NCBI RefSeq assembly: GCF_041725775.1
Contig: NZ_JBEUEL010000016.1
Coordinates: 1-60,092, forward strand
DNA from: Pueribacillus sp041725775
GTDB lineage: Bacteria > Bacillota > Bacilli > Bacillales > UBA6769
Direction of reading: 5' to 3'
Length of the DNA stretch: 60,092 bases
The notes under the pieces were generated by a model that searched no databases, was not told the DNA's origin, and saw nothing but the letters and a program-made list of their open reading frames with translations. The position numbers were made by a program, and so were the translations under genes. Every line of letters starts with the position of its first letter. Position 1 is the stretch's first letter. This document shows positions 1 to 8,897 of this stretch, one piece after another.

Positions 1-69
1 CGCGCTCGACTTGCATGTATTAGGCACGCCGCCAGCGTTCGTCCTGAGCCAGGATCAAACTCTCCGATG
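1..69 (-). rRNA. 16S rRNA, 5' end (partial)
   Basis: The reverse complement reads gagagtttgatcctggctca followed by the invariant start of bacterial 16S rRNA up to the ..aatacatgcaagtcgag stretch. Only the first ~69 bases are inside the window; the gene continues off the left edge. It is transcribed away from lysS, matching the rRNA operon that follows lysS in B. subtilis. The exact 5' end is set by RNase processing and is approximate. Confidence 0.95.
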
Positions 70-202
70 ATGGACAGAAGGTAAAGGACCGACGTCTATA
101 CGTTAGTCAACCTTCTGTATCCTTTAACACCTCACGGTGTTATCTAGAGTTCGTGACTCATACATTTAAATTTCAAAGCTTTTTCGCTTGGCGTTTTGTT
201 TA

Positions 203-215
203 GTTTTCAAAGAAC
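203..215 (-). promoter_or_regulatory. boxA-like rRNA antitermination motif
   Basis: On the minus strand the pre-16S leader reads gttctttgaaaac, resembling the boxA element and the sequence that commonly precedes 16S rRNA in Bacillus. It lies between the rRNA promoter and the 16S gene. Function is inferred from position and similarity. Confidence 0.4.
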
Positions 216-352
216 GAAGCGATGACTTAAATGATCATCTTTGGTGCCTTGCCCCGAAAAAGCTTACTTCGTTTATAAGCTTGTAGACGCAAAGGCAAAT
301 CAGCTACTTAGTAGCCTTTTTCTTCCTCGCCACTCCAAATGGCGACTCTTTA

Positions 353-381
353 ATCATAACAGGCTCCGAAACGTTTGTCAA
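353..381 (-). promoter_or_regulatory. rRNA operon promoter (sigma-A)
   Basis: Minus strand shows a perfect -35 TTGACA (376-381), a 17-base spacer and -10 TATGAT (353-358), followed by ~280 bases of leader before 16S. It is the only strong promoter seen between lysS and the rRNA gene. A small inverted repeat (AAGCTTA/TAAGCTT, 260-282) lies in the leader. The stretch 70-470 otherwise holds leader RNA and no gene. Confidence 0.8.
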
Positions 382-469
382 GATTATTTTTGGAGCTTTT
401 TTCTTCGTCGCTCGAAGCGACAATTGATATCTTACTACACGATTGAAATCTGTGCAACCGTAAAATAAT

Positions 470-500
470 AGAATGTCTGCCAATGAGTGGCAGACATTCT
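470..500 (-). terminator. lysS operon terminator
   Basis: A perfect 13-bp stem (AGAATGTCTGCCA with its complement) and 5-base loop start immediately after the lysS stop codon; on the minus strand it is followed by the T-rich run attatttta. It separates the folate-lysS operon from the rRNA promoter. Confidence 0.9.
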
Positions 501-1991
501 TTAATCGTGAGGTCGCATATGTGGAAATAGTAATACATCTCGTATTGAAGGTGCGTTCGTTAATAGCATAACAAGTCGATCAATTCCAATACCGAGACCA
601 CCGGTTGGTGGCATGCCGTACTCTAACGATTCTAAAAAATCTTCATCCATTAGATGCGCTTCATCATTTCCTTGTGCACGCTCTTTCACTTGCGCTTCAA
701 ATCGCTCGCGTTGATCAATTGGATCATTTAACTCTGTAAACGCGTTCGCATGTTCACGTGCAACGATAAACAATTCAAATCGATCTGTAAAGCGTGGATC
801 CCGTTTATTTTTCTTCGCTAAAGGAGAAATTTCTACTGGATGTCCATAAATAAATGTCGGTTGAATTAATTTTTCTTCTACAAGTTGTTCAAAAAACTCA
901 TTTACGATGTGTCCGTATGTCATCGTTTCTTTAATTTCAACCCCATGTTTTTTTGCTAATTGTTTCGCTTCATCATCAGATACATTTTTCCAAAAATCAA
1001 CGCCAACGTATTGTTTTATTGCGTCTACCATATGAAGTCGTGTCCATTTTGGTTTTAGGTCAATCTCATATTCCCCATATGTTACTGTCGTTGTACCTAA
1101 AACATCTCCAGCAATGTGCGCAACTAAATTTTCTGTCAGTTCCATAATATCTTCGTAGTCTGCATAAGCTTCATAGAGTTCAATCATTGTAAACTCGGGA
1201 TTGTGACGCGTTGAAATTCCTTCATTTCGAAACACTCGCCCAATTTCGTACACTTTTTCAAAGCCACCAACAATGAGTCGTTTCAAATGTAGTTCGATTG
1301 CAATTCGCATATATAAATCCATATCAAGTGCGTTATGATGTGTGACAAACGGGCGCGCTGCAGCCCCTCCAGGAATTGTATGCATCATTGGTGTTTCAAC
1401 TTCAAGGTAGCCATGGCTATTTAAGTAGCGACGCATTGATTGAATAATTTTACTACGAGTAAGAAATGTTTGTTTAACATTAGGATTCATGATTAAATCG
1501 ACATAACGCTGACGATAACGCTGTTCAACATCTTTCAATCCGTGAAATTTATCTGGTAATGGACGTAATGCTTTCGAAAGAATAATAAATTTTTTTGCTC
1601 GAATAGAAAGTTCACCAACTTTTGTTTTAAAAACAGTTCCAATGACGCCAACGATATCGCCGATATCTGACATCGTAAAAAGTTCATATTGTTCGTCACC
1701 AACAGCATCTTTTCTAACGTATATTTGAATTTGCCCTTCTAAGTCCTGAATGTGAGCAAATCCCGCTTTTCCTTTACCTCGCTTCGTCATTATCCTTCCA
1801 GCAATTTTAACTTCTTCTTCTCTTTCTTGAAGTTCTTCTTTCGCTACATTTTCAAAGTTTGCCTTTAATTCATTTGTTAAATGTGTACGCTCAAACCGCA
1901 TACCAAACGGGTCTATTCCTTGATTACGTAATGTTTGTAGCTTCTCACGACGTACTAATAACTGATCATTTAAATCTGTATCCTGATTCAT
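501..1991 (-). CDS. lysS: Lysyl-tRNA synthetase, class II
   Basis: Charges tRNA-Lys with lysine in the cytoplasm. The 496-residue protein has an N-terminal OB-fold anticodon-binding domain (about 60-145) and a class II catalytic core: motif 2 includes FRNEGISTRHNPEF (about 254-267) and motif 3 is GGLGIGIDRLVML near the C-terminus. Length matches bacillary LysS (about 499). The start has an upstream aggag site. It is the last gene before the terminator at 470-500, 36 bases after dusB, as in B. subtilis. Confidence 0.97.
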   Translation of the reverse strand: MNQDTDLNDQLLVRREKLQTLRNQGIDPFGMRFERTHLTNELKANFENVAKEELQEREEEVKIAGRIMTKRGKGKAGFAHIQDLEGQIQIYVRKDAVGDEQYELFTMSDIGDIVGVIGTVFKTKVGELSIRAKKFIILSKALRPLPDKFHGLKDVEQRYRQRYVDLIMNPNVKQTFLTRSKIIQSMRRYLNSHGYLEVETPMMHTIPGGAAARPFVTHHNALDMDLYMRIAIELHLKRLIVGGFEKVYEIGRVFRNEGISTRHNPEFTMIELYEAYADYEDIMELTENLVAHIAGDVLGTTTVTYGEYEIDLKPKWTRLHMVDAIKQYVGVDFWKNVSDDEAKQLAKKHGVEIKETMTYGHIVNEFFEQLVEEKLIQPTFIYGHPVEISPLAKKNKRDPRFTDRFELFIVAREHANAFTELNDPIDQRERFEAQVKERAQGNDEAHLMDEDFLESLEYGMPPTGGLGIGIDRLVMLLTNAPSIRDVLLFPHMRPHD

Positions 1992-2027
1992 GGAATCACT
2001 CCTAACATGACATTAAAACCGTAACAA

Positions 2028-3020
2028 TTATACCGCTTTTGCTTTTTTATCTTCGAGATGTGCAACAAATTCATAAAGAACAGAAGCGAGCTGTTCACGA
2101 GTATCTAAATGGTTAATTTGCTTACGTACTTTTGCATTGCCACGCATTCCTTTTAAATACCAGGCGGCGTGTTTACGCATTTCCATTATTGCTACTTTCT
2201 CTCCTTTTAAACCGATCAGTCGGTCAAGATGAAGAAGGCATACATCGATTTTTTCTTTCGGAGTTGGTGCTGCCGGCAACGTTCCTGTCTCTAAATATTG
2301 AACTGTTTGATAGAGCATCCAAGGGTTTCCAAGTGCACCGCGACCAATCATGACACCGTCGACTCCAATCGTATCTAACATACGTTTTGCATCCATCGGT
2401 GTAACGATATCCCCGTTTCCGATAACAGGAATCTCTACGGATTCTTTTACTTGTTTAATTACGTCCCAATTTGCTTTTCCTTCATACATTTGTACTCGTG
2501 TTCGTCCGTGAACAGCAACAGCTGAACCACCTGCAGCTTCAACTGCTTTTGCGTTATCAACTGCATAAATATGTTCTTCGTCCCACCCGATACGCATTTT
2601 AACTGTAACTGGCTTTTCTACATTATCAACTACGGCTTTCACCATATTATAAATTTTATCCGGATCTAGCAGCCACTTTGCGCCCGCATCGCAACGTGTT
2701 ACTTTCGGAACAGGGCAACCCATATTAATATCGATAATGTCTGCATTCGTTGCTTTATCTACATAACGCGCTGCACCGACAAGTGTTTCTTTTTCACCAC
2801 CGAATATTTGTAGGCTTAACGGTTTTTCACGCTCGTCAACGTAAAGCATTTTTAATGTTTTTTCATTCTCGTGAAGAATTGCTTTGTCACTGACCATTTC
2901 AGCACAGACAAGCCCCGCGCCGAATTCTTTTGCAATTAAACGGAAAGCTGGATTGCTTACACCTGCCATCGGCGCAAGCACCACTTGATTTTTCATCGTT
3001 ATGTCGCCTATTTTTAACAT
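2028..3020 (-). CDS. dusB: tRNA-dihydrouridine synthase B
   Basis: FMN-dependent reductase that converts uridine to dihydrouridine in the tRNA D-loop. The 330-residue TIM-barrel protein shows the family start LAPMAGVSNPAFR, the catalytic cysteine in DINMGCPVPKV (about residue 100), the FMN-phosphate segment NGDIVTP and GVMIGRGALGNPW. It lies 13 bases after folK and 36 before lysS. B. subtilis has a small gene, yazB, between folK and dusB; it is absent here. Confidence 0.95.
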   Translation of the reverse strand: MLKIGDITMKNQVVLAPMAGVSNPAFRLIAKEFGAGLVCAEMVSDKAILHENEKTLKMLYVDEREKPLSLQIFGGEKETLVGAARYVDKATNADIIDINMGCPVPKVTRCDAGAKWLLDPDKIYNMVKAVVDNVEKPVTVKMRIGWDEEHIYAVDNAKAVEAAGGSAVAVHGRTRVQMYEGKANWDVIKQVKESVEIPVIGNGDIVTPMDAKRMLDTIGVDGVMIGRGALGNPWMLYQTVQYLETGTLPAAPTPKEKIDVCLLHLDRLIGLKGEKVAIMEMRKHAAWYLKGMRGNAKVRKQINHLDTREQLASVLYEFVAHLEDKKAKAV

Positions 3021-3033
3021 CTTTTCTGTTCAC

Positions 3034-3552
3034 CTACTTTTCTAAAAAAGCTATACTATTCATTTCGTTTTTTTGTTTCCACTGTTTCACGCCGTGCTTA
3101 GATTGTTTGATGACTTCTTCATATTCTTTTGAAAAACGTGTTTCAACTAATTGAGCATTTATTTCGTGAAGAGGAATTAAAACAAAGCCACGCTCTTTCA
3201 TGCGCGGATGTGGAATTTCTAAGCGTTCCGACTTCATATTCTCTTGATTATATAGCAAGATGTCAAGATCTAACGTTCTTGGTCCCCATTTTAGCTCACG
3301 TTTACGCCCACAAACGTTTTCAATCGATTGCAAACGCTCGAGCAGTTCTATCGGAGCATATGTCGTTTTAACTTCTATAACCATATTTAAAAAAGAGGGT
3401 TGATCAATCACGCCGATCGGATCTGTTTCATAAACGGAAGAGACATTTGTTATAATAATCGAGTCATCTGCCTTTATTTGCTCGAGAGCAGTTCGTAAAT
3501 ATTGCTCACGATTCCCAAGATTTGAACCTAGTCCAATATATGCCTTTGCCAT
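3034..3552 (-). CDS. folK: 2-amino-4-hydroxy-6-hydroxymethyldihydropteridine pyrophosphokinase
   Basis: Transfers pyrophosphate from ATP to 6-hydroxymethyl-dihydropterin, the step before dihydropteroate synthase. Family motifs are visible: AYIGLGSNLGNRE at the start, WGPRTLDLDILLY (metal and ATP binding, about 88-100) and IPHPRMKERGFVLIPL. 172 residues is normal. Its ATG overlaps the folB stop by one base (TAATG), indicating translational coupling in the folate operon. Confidence 0.95.
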   Translation of the reverse strand: MAKAYIGLGSNLGNREQYLRTALEQIKADDSIIITNVSSVYETDPIGVIDQPSFLNMVIEVKTTYAPIELLERLQSIENVCGRKRELKWGPRTLDLDILLYNQENMKSERLEIPHPRMKERGFVLIPLHEINAQLVETRFSKEYEEVIKQSKHGVKQWKQKNEMNSIAFLEK

Positions 3553-3911
3553 TAACGTCCCCTCGTTATTTCGACAGCAACCGAATCATAATGACCGTGT
3601 ATTGGAGGATTAGGCTTAACGATTTTTATTGTTATCCGTTCAACTAACGAAAAGTTTTGTAACAGATCAGTAGCTATTTCTTCAGCAAGCTTCTCCAATA
3701 GCTTCCTCGGTTCGCCTTCCATGATGTGTCGAATACGTCCGTATACGAGACTGTAGTCAATTGTATCGTTTATGTCATCACTTTGGCTAGCACTCTTTAA
3801 ATCCGCTTCGATTATAACATCAACGTAAAAGCGCTGACCAAGTTTCGTTTCTTCTGGATAAACACCATGATAACCGTAAAACTGTAATTTATTAATAAAA
3901 ATTTTATCCAT
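3552..3911 (-). CDS. folB: Dihydroneopterin aldolase
   Basis: Cleaves 7,8-dihydroneopterin to 6-hydroxymethyl-dihydropterin and glycolaldehyde. The 119-residue protein has the FolB T-fold pattern: LQFYGYHGVYPEE near the start (substrate-binding region) and the C-terminal VKPNPPIHGHYDSVAVEI. It overlaps the end of folP by 8 bases and abuts folK, so the three genes are surely co-transcribed. Confidence 0.95.
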   Translation of the reverse strand: MDKIFINKLQFYGYHGVYPEETKLGQRFYVDVIIEADLKSASQSDDINDTIDYSLVYGRIRHIMEGEPRKLLEKLAEEIATDLLQNFSLVERITIKIVKPNPPIHGHYDSVAVEITRGR

Positions 3912-4722
3912 TCAATATAGGTCCTCTCAACATAGCATCCATCATTTTCACCATTCTAACGATTGGCTTAACATCATGTACACGAACAATTTGACAACCT
4001 TTTTCAATTCCAAGACAGACAGATGCTCCTGTCCCTTCCATTCGTTCGTTAGGTGGTAAATTTAAAGCATGTCCAATCATAGATTTACGTGAAGTACCTA
4101 ATAGAACTGGGTAACCTAGTTGAGTAATAACTTCTAAGTTTCGCATAACATACAAATTTTGTTCGAATGTCTTTCCAAATCCGATTCCTGGATCTAAAAT
4201 AATTTGTCCATCCGTAGCCCCAGCAGACTTTACAATCTCTATGCTTTCATATAAGTCAGAAACAATTTCGTCCATTAAATTTTCGTATTCTGGTTGTTCA
4301 CGATTATGCATTAAAATGATTGGCACATCATATTCAACAGCAACGCTCGCCATTTCTGGATCTTTTTTTGCACCCCAAATATCATTTATCACATCAGCAC
4401 CAGCTTCGATCGCTTGTCTTGCTACTTCTGCTTTGTACGTATCGATGGAGATCGGGACATCGACCACTTTTCGAACTTCTTTCAACGCAGGAATCACTCG
4501 TTGCAATTCGACTTCAGGCGTTACTTTCTGAAATCCTGGTCTCGTCGATTCACCGCCAATATCAATCATATCGGCACCATCGTTAACAAGTTTAACCGCA
4601 TGACGCGCTGCATCTATAGGCTGATTGTGACGACCACCATCTGAAAATGAATCAGGCGTAACATTTAAAATTCCCATGACATATGTTTTATTACTAAAGT
4701 CAATCCGTTTTTTGTCGCTCAT
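3904..4722 (-). CDS. folP: Dihydropteroate synthase
   Basis: Condenses hydroxymethyl-dihydropterin pyrophosphate with p-aminobenzoate; the sulfonamide target. Motifs: MGILNVTPDSFSDGG (about 16-30), DMIDIGGESTRPG, ILDPGIGFGKT and LLGTSRKSMIG with the substrate-binding Ser-Arg-Lys. 272 residues is typical. Its start lies inside the end of pabC (23-base overlap) behind an aaagg-type ribosome site, so translation is probably coupled to pabC. Called sul in B. subtilis. Confidence 0.96.
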   Translation of the reverse strand: MSDKKRIDFSNKTYVMGILNVTPDSFSDGGRHNQPIDAARHAVKLVNDGADMIDIGGESTRPGFQKVTPEVELQRVIPALKEVRKVVDVPISIDTYKAEVARQAIEAGADVINDIWGAKKDPEMASVAVEYDVPIILMHNREQPEYENLMDEIVSDLYESIEIVKSAGATDGQIILDPGIGFGKTFEQNLYVMRNLEVITQLGYPVLLGTSRKSMIGHALNLPPNERMEGTGASVCLGIEKGCQIVRVHDVKPIVRMVKMMDAMLRGPILNG

Positions 4723-5596
4723 CCGTTTCCAATCCTTTCTTAAGTTGCTTGGATGACATCAATGTTTCACGATATTTATTATAATTATTAAGCAATATTT
4801 TCGTTATTTCTCCGTTATTTCCTGGGAAATGTCGTTTATCGACAGCATAAAACGGGACGATCCCTTGGATTGAATTCGTCATAAACGCTTCATCGGCATC
4901 ATAAAGATGGTCAGGTTCATAAAAACCTTCTTTAAGTTCAATTTGCTTTCGCCTAAGCAGCGAACATATAAACTTCCGTGTAACGCCATTTAAAATTCCT
5001 GTTTCTAATGCAGGCGTATAAACGATTCTATCTTTGACCCAAAATACATTCGAAACAATTCCTTCAGCGATATATCCTTTTTCATTAAGAAAAATCCCCT
5101 CCCGTCTTGGGTTGTTTCCTAATTCTTGTTTTGCGAGGACGTTATTTAAGAAATGGTGAGATTTTAATCTAAAGACTCCTTCAGGTGAATTTCGTTTTGT
5201 TTTTAAAATGGTAGCTGCCTTTTCAGAAATCTTCCCATTTACTGATAAAGGTTTTGAAAATATAATGGTCGTCGGATCATTATATGGGTTTGCTGTTAAG
5301 CCAAGCTCACCGATACCCGCTGAAATATTTATCCGAATATACGCATCACTATAGCCATTCACTTGAAGAAGTTCGTCAATCCGTGTTTTCCATACATCAG
5401 TCGAACATTCAAAATTAATTCTAATCATTTGTAGCCCTTTATTTAACCGTTCGATATGATCGTCAAGCAAAAAAGGATGTCGATTGTATACGCGGATCGT
5501 TTCAAATAAACCGATCCCATATAAATATCCGTGATCAAACGGGGAAATATGTGCTTCTTCTTTTGGAATAAGCTCACCATTAACGTGAATGTACAT
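4700..5596 (-). CDS. pabC: 4-amino-4-deoxychorismate lyase (class IV aminotransferase fold)
   Basis: PLP enzyme releasing p-aminobenzoate and pyruvate from aminodeoxychorismate. 298 residues; starts MYIHVNGELIPKEEAHISPF with the conserved DHGYLYG segment; the likely PLP lysine is in LKSHHFLNNVLA and EKGYIAEGIVSNVFW is typical of fold-type IV enzymes. A D-amino-acid or branched-chain aminotransferase is the alternative, but position directly before folP argues for PabC. The partner synthase genes pabA and pabB, adjacent in B. subtilis, are missing here. Start preceded by aggaagg. Confidence 0.88.
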   Translation of the reverse strand: MYIHVNGELIPKEEAHISPFDHGYLYGIGLFETIRVYNRHPFLLDDHIERLNKGLQMIRINFECSTDVWKTRIDELLQVNGYSDAYIRINISAGIGELGLTANPYNDPTTIIFSKPLSVNGKISEKAATILKTKRNSPEGVFRLKSHHFLNNVLAKQELGNNPRREGIFLNEKGYIAEGIVSNVFWVKDRIVYTPALETGILNGVTRKFICSLLRRKQIELKEGFYEPDHLYDADEAFMTNSIQGIVPFYAVDKRHFPGNNGEITKILLNNYNKYRETLMSSKQLKKGLETDERQKTD

Positions 5597-5683
5597 TTCG
5601 TCTTACCTTCCTATTTCATTCATCATTGTAACTTTACTTATTGTACATGATTATGTTCGTTTGTTCACGAACTTCCTGCCTAT

Positions 5684-5713
5684 AAAGTAAAAAAGTCCCC
5701 AAAAGTTGAGGAC
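5684..5713 (-). terminator. Terminator between cysK and pabC
   Basis: On the minus strand gtcctcaa-ctt-ttggggac forms an 8-bp stem (5695-5713) followed by ttttttactttat. It lies 109 bases past cysK and ~90 before pabC. It most simply ends the cysK transcript; a weak promoter candidate (tacaat, near 5640) follows it for the folate operon. It could instead be an attenuator for read-through. Confidence 0.75.
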
Positions 5714-5821
5714 TCAATATAAAACTTGACTTCTATTTAATTCCACAAGTTAAAAACGTAGACAAGAATTACGAAATGTCGAAACGTATAATTGTCACTT
5801 TCCAACGATTATTAACATACA

Positions 5822-6745
5822 TTACTCTTCATCAAATTGATATAAAGGCGTACTTAAGTAACGTTCGCCATTACTCGGGATAATCGCAAGGACTTTTTTT
5901 CCTTTTCCGAGTTGTTTTGCAGCGTCAAGCGCTACTTTAATCGCTGCACCCGAAGAAATACCACCAAGAATTCCTTCTTCCTTCGCTGCTCTGCGAGCAA
6001 ACTCAAACGCTTCTTCTGTCGTTACCGTTGCAATTTCATCGTAAATCTCTGTATTTAAAATTTCAGGAACAAAACCTGCGCCAATCCCTTGGATTTTATG
6101 TGGTCCTTTCTTTCCTTCAGATAAGACTGGTGAGTCTTTCGGTTCAACAGCGATAATTTTCACATTCGGAAATTTTTCTTTAATGACTTCGCCAGCCCCA
6201 GTAATCGTACCACCCGTACCGATCCCGGAAACAAACGCATCGAGTTGATCCATCTGTTTAATAATTTCTTGCCCTGTCGTATTTCGATGAACAATTGGAT
6301 TTGCCTCGTTGCTAAATTGTTGCGGCATAAAGTATCCTTTCGATTTTGCAAGCTCTTCTGCTTTTTTAATCGCTCCACCCATTCCTTCAGGACCGGGTGT
6401 CAAAATGAGATCTGCCCCGTATGCTCGCAATAAATTACGACGCTCCATACTCATCGTCTCAGGCATGACGAGAATCGACCGATATCCTTTTGCTGCAGCG
6501 ACCATGGCTAATCCTATACCTGTGTTACCGCTTGTAGGTTCAATAATTGTATCGCCTTTTTTTAATTTTCCTTCTTTTTCTGCCGCTTCAATCATTGAAA
6601 GTGCAATCCTGTCTTTTACACTACTTCCCGGGTTCATGTATTCAAGCTTTAAATAGACATCAGCATCATTTTCATTTGTAAGCTTATTCAGCTTAACGAT
6701 CGGGGTATTACCAATTAATTCAGTAATTGAATTTACGACTGCCAT
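5822..6745 (-). CDS. cysK: Cysteine synthase A (O-acetylserine sulfhydrylase)
   Basis: PLP enzyme making cysteine from O-acetylserine and sulfide. 307 residues, close to B. subtilis CysK (308). The Schiff-base lysine is in NPGSSVKDRIA (about 38-48); the substrate loop EPTSGNTGIGLA and the phosphate-binding GIGTGGTITGAGE are present. The start follows aaggagtgagc. It has its own promoter and a downstream terminator, so it may be a single-gene unit. In B. subtilis CysK also binds the regulator CymR. Confidence 0.95.
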   Translation of the reverse strand: MAVVNSITELIGNTPIVKLNKLTNENDADVYLKLEYMNPGSSVKDRIALSMIEAAEKEGKLKKGDTIIEPTSGNTGIGLAMVAAAKGYRSILVMPETMSMERRNLLRAYGADLILTPGPEGMGGAIKKAEELAKSKGYFMPQQFSNEANPIVHRNTTGQEIIKQMDQLDAFVSGIGTGGTITGAGEVIKEKFPNVKIIAVEPKDSPVLSEGKKGPHKIQGIGAGFVPEILNTEIYDEIATVTTEEAFEFARRAAKEEGILGGISSGAAIKVALDAAKQLGKGKKVLAIIPSNGERYLSTPLYQFDEE

Positions 6746-6795
6746 TTTTGCTCACTCCTTAAAACCAAGTATAGTTATTGGATTTATTAAGATTA

Positions 6796-6824
6796 AGAGT
6801 AGCAAACTGCTTCAAGATTGTCAA
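6796..6824 (-). promoter_or_regulatory. cysK promoter (sigma-A)
   Basis: Minus strand TTGACA (6819-6824), 17-base spacer and TACTCT (6796-6801), about 50 bases before the cysK ATG. No S-box or T-box signature was seen in the short leader. Confidence 0.65.
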
Positions 6825-6831
6825 TAAATTT

Positions 6832-7710
6832 TTACTTGCTTATTTGGAATAGCTTTTCAAGCTTTGTTTTATCAAAATGATAAGCTTGGTTACAAAAATG
6901 GCAAACAGTTTCTGCTTGACCATCTTCATCGATCATCGCACGGATTTCTTCTTTCCCTAAACCGATAATCGCTCGCTCTGTGCGTTCAAGTGAACAATTA
7001 CATTTAAAAGATACAGCCATTTTCTCTAAAATTGTAACGTTTTCTTTGCCTAAAATTTCAAAAAGTATTTCCTCCGGAGTTAGCCCATTATGAATCATCG
7101 TTGAAATCGGAGAAATTGTCTCAAGTCTTTTTTCCAACAAAGCAATGACCTCTTCTTCTGCCTCTGGTAACACTTGGAACATAAATCCGCCGGCAGCTAA
7201 TATACTATTGTCTGGGTTAACGAGTACACCGACACCTACGGAAGAAGGAATTTGTTCTGATGTGACATAATAATACGTAAAATCATCGCCTAATTCTCCA
7301 GAAACGAGTGGCACTTGCCCTGTAAACATATCTTTTAACCCAAGGTCTTTTACGACAGATAAAAAGCCGTTTTTCCCGACTGCTCTTGCAACATCAAGTT
7401 TACCATGCTCATTTAAATCAAAATGAACGTGAGGGTTCGTTACATACCCACGCACTTCACCGACAGCATTCGCATCGATAATTAAAACACCTAGCGGACC
7501 GCCACCTTCAATTTTGACAGTCACTTTATCATTACCTTTTAATGTTGCACCCATCATTGTTGTTGCTGTTAACGCTCGTCCTAACGCCGCTGATGCTGTC
7601 GGCCATGTATCATGTCTACGTTGTGCTTCGGAAACGAGTTCCGTAGAGCTAATCGCATATGCACGAATTTGTCCGTCGTAAGCGAGCGCTTTCATTAAGT
7701 AATCAGACAT
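6832..7710 (-). CDS. hslO: Redox-regulated chaperone Hsp33
   Basis: Holdase activated by oxidation that protects unfolded proteins in the cytoplasm. 292 residues with the Hsp33 core (GGGPLGVLIIDANAVGEVRG, about 69-88) and the C-terminal zinc redox switch: a CxC pair (KCNCSLER, about 237) and a CxxC pair (CHFCNQAY, about 269). All four cysteines are present. The start has an aaaggga site. It sits between coaX and cysK, as yacC does in B. subtilis. Confidence 0.95.
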   Translation of the reverse strand: MSDYLMKALAYDGQIRAYAISSTELVSEAQRRHDTWPTASAALGRALTATTMMGATLKGNDKVTVKIEGGGPLGVLIIDANAVGEVRGYVTNPHVHFDLNEHGKLDVARAVGKNGFLSVVKDLGLKDMFTGQVPLVSGELGDDFTYYYVTSEQIPSSVGVGVLVNPDNSILAAGGFMFQVLPEAEEEVIALLEKRLETISPISTMIHNGLTPEEILFEILGKENVTILEKMAVSFKCNCSLERTERAIIGLGKEEIRAMIDEDGQAETVCHFCNQAYHFDKTKLEKLFQISK

Positions 7711-7815
7711 CTTTCAATCCCTTTCAGTATGATTGTTGTTCAAATGTTCAGAGGCTCATCTAAAAGGATGAATTCAAGCCCACCTCATGTTGCCTCCTTA
7801 TAAATATTATTTCAC

Positions 7816-8583
7816 TTATATTTGATTTTTCAAAAATATTTTATATAACCCTTTTAATGTTAGGAATGGGTCAACGTGATCAATAATGGCAGTACCTTGA
7901 GCGATAAGTGACGCGAGTCCCCCTGTTGCAATCACTTTCGGCTCCGACTGAAATTGTTTTTTAATTCCGTTAACGATCCCTTCCACTTGCCCGACGTAAC
8001 CATAAAAAATACCCGCTTGCATTGCGCTAACTGTATTGCGTCCGACAACGAGATCTGGTTTTGTTATTTCTATTCTCGGCAATTTCGATGCATGGGTAAA
8101 TAACGCTTCAGTCGAAATATTAATACCCGGGGCTATCACGCCACCCATGTACTGTTTTTTCTCATTGACATAACAAAATGTAGTTGCAGTGCCAAAGTCT
8201 ACTATGACAAGTGGGCATTCATAAAGATCAATAGCTGCAACAGCATTCACAATTCGGTCAGCCCCAACCTCTCTCGGGTTTTCATACTTAATATCGAGTC
8301 CTGTTTTTATTCCTGGACCAATGACTAACGGTTTAACATGAAAATATTTATTACACATCAGTTCCAATGATGACATGATCGGTGGTACAACAGAAGAAAT
8401 AATAATGCCAGTAATATCTTTAAACGTCAAGCCCTCATTGCGAAAAAGTTCTTTAATCGTTATTGCATATTCATCTTCAGTTTTTAATTGGCTCGTCCCA
8501 ATGCGCCAATGCTGAAAAAGTTCCCCATCTTTAAAAACGCCTAGTACTATATTTGTATTCCCCACATCTAAAACAAATATCAC
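7816..8583 (-). CDS. coaX: Type III pantothenate kinase
   Basis: Phosphorylates pantothenate, the first step of coenzyme A synthesis. The ASKHA-fold motifs are DVGNTNIVLGVF (ATP phosphate binding), VGADRIVNAVAA and DFGTATTFCYV. I chose the GTG at 8581-8583 because ggggtg lies 6 bases before it and the protein then begins close to DVGNTN as in B. subtilis; an in-frame ATG at 8601 would add six residues but lacks a ribosome site. About 255 residues. Confidence 0.93.
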   Translation of the reverse strand: MIFVLDVGNTNIVLGVFKDGELFQHWRIGTSQLKTEDEYAITIKELFRNEGLTFKDITGIIISSVVPPIMSSLELMCNKYFHVKPLVIGPGIKTGLDIKYENPREVGADRIVNAVAAIDLYECPLVIVDFGTATTFCYVNEKKQYMGGVIAPGINISTEALFTHASKLPRIEITKPDLVVGRNTVSAMQAGIFYGYVGQVEGIVNGIKKQFQSEPKVIATGGLASLIAQGTAIIDHVDPFLTLKGLYKIFLKNQI

Positions 8584-8861
8584 GTTCTTCACCCCATCCA
8601 CAATCTGACTAAATGAACGTTCAAAAAAGAGGACAACGAGAGGTCGCTAAATACATAACATCCCGTAAAGAAATTATTAGTTACAACATGAACATCGGAA
8701 TAAATTTCTCTTCTACCCTACAAGTGCAGTGAAAAAATCAGTGTAACTTTTTACAGGGAGATGCAAACTTCTACCAATTAAATATGCTAGCTAAAAAATT
8801 CAAACCAATCGTTCCCAGATTTTTTGAACAACCTTTATATGTGAATAGTTTATACTACATA
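8584..8861. other. coaX-ftsH intergenic region without recognised gene
   Basis: About 280 bases between the ftsH terminator and coaX. I see AT-rich DNA with no convincing gene, riboswitch motif or complete consensus promoter. It presumably contains the coaX promoter. Confidence 0.5.
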
Positions 8862-8897
8862 GATCCAAAAAAAAAGATGTCCAAATGGACATCTTTT
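8862..8897 (-). terminator. ftsH terminator
   Basis: Stem aaagatgtcc/ggacatcttt with loop of about 4 bases, overlapping the ftsH stop codon; on the minus strand it runs into a long T tract. Strong intrinsic terminator. Confidence 0.9.

Noticed and set aside
260..282. AAGCTTA inverted repeat in the rRNA leader as a separate terminator
   Set aside because: Short stem without a T run; more likely part of leader RNA folding.
4241..4644. Overlapping plus-strand open frames inside folP
   Set aside because: They are antisense shadows of folP with composition determined by the real gene; no ribosome site or known domain.
5597..5821. Possible T-box or riboswitch before pabC
   Set aside because: Only a simple terminator hairpin is visible; no conserved riboswitch motif.
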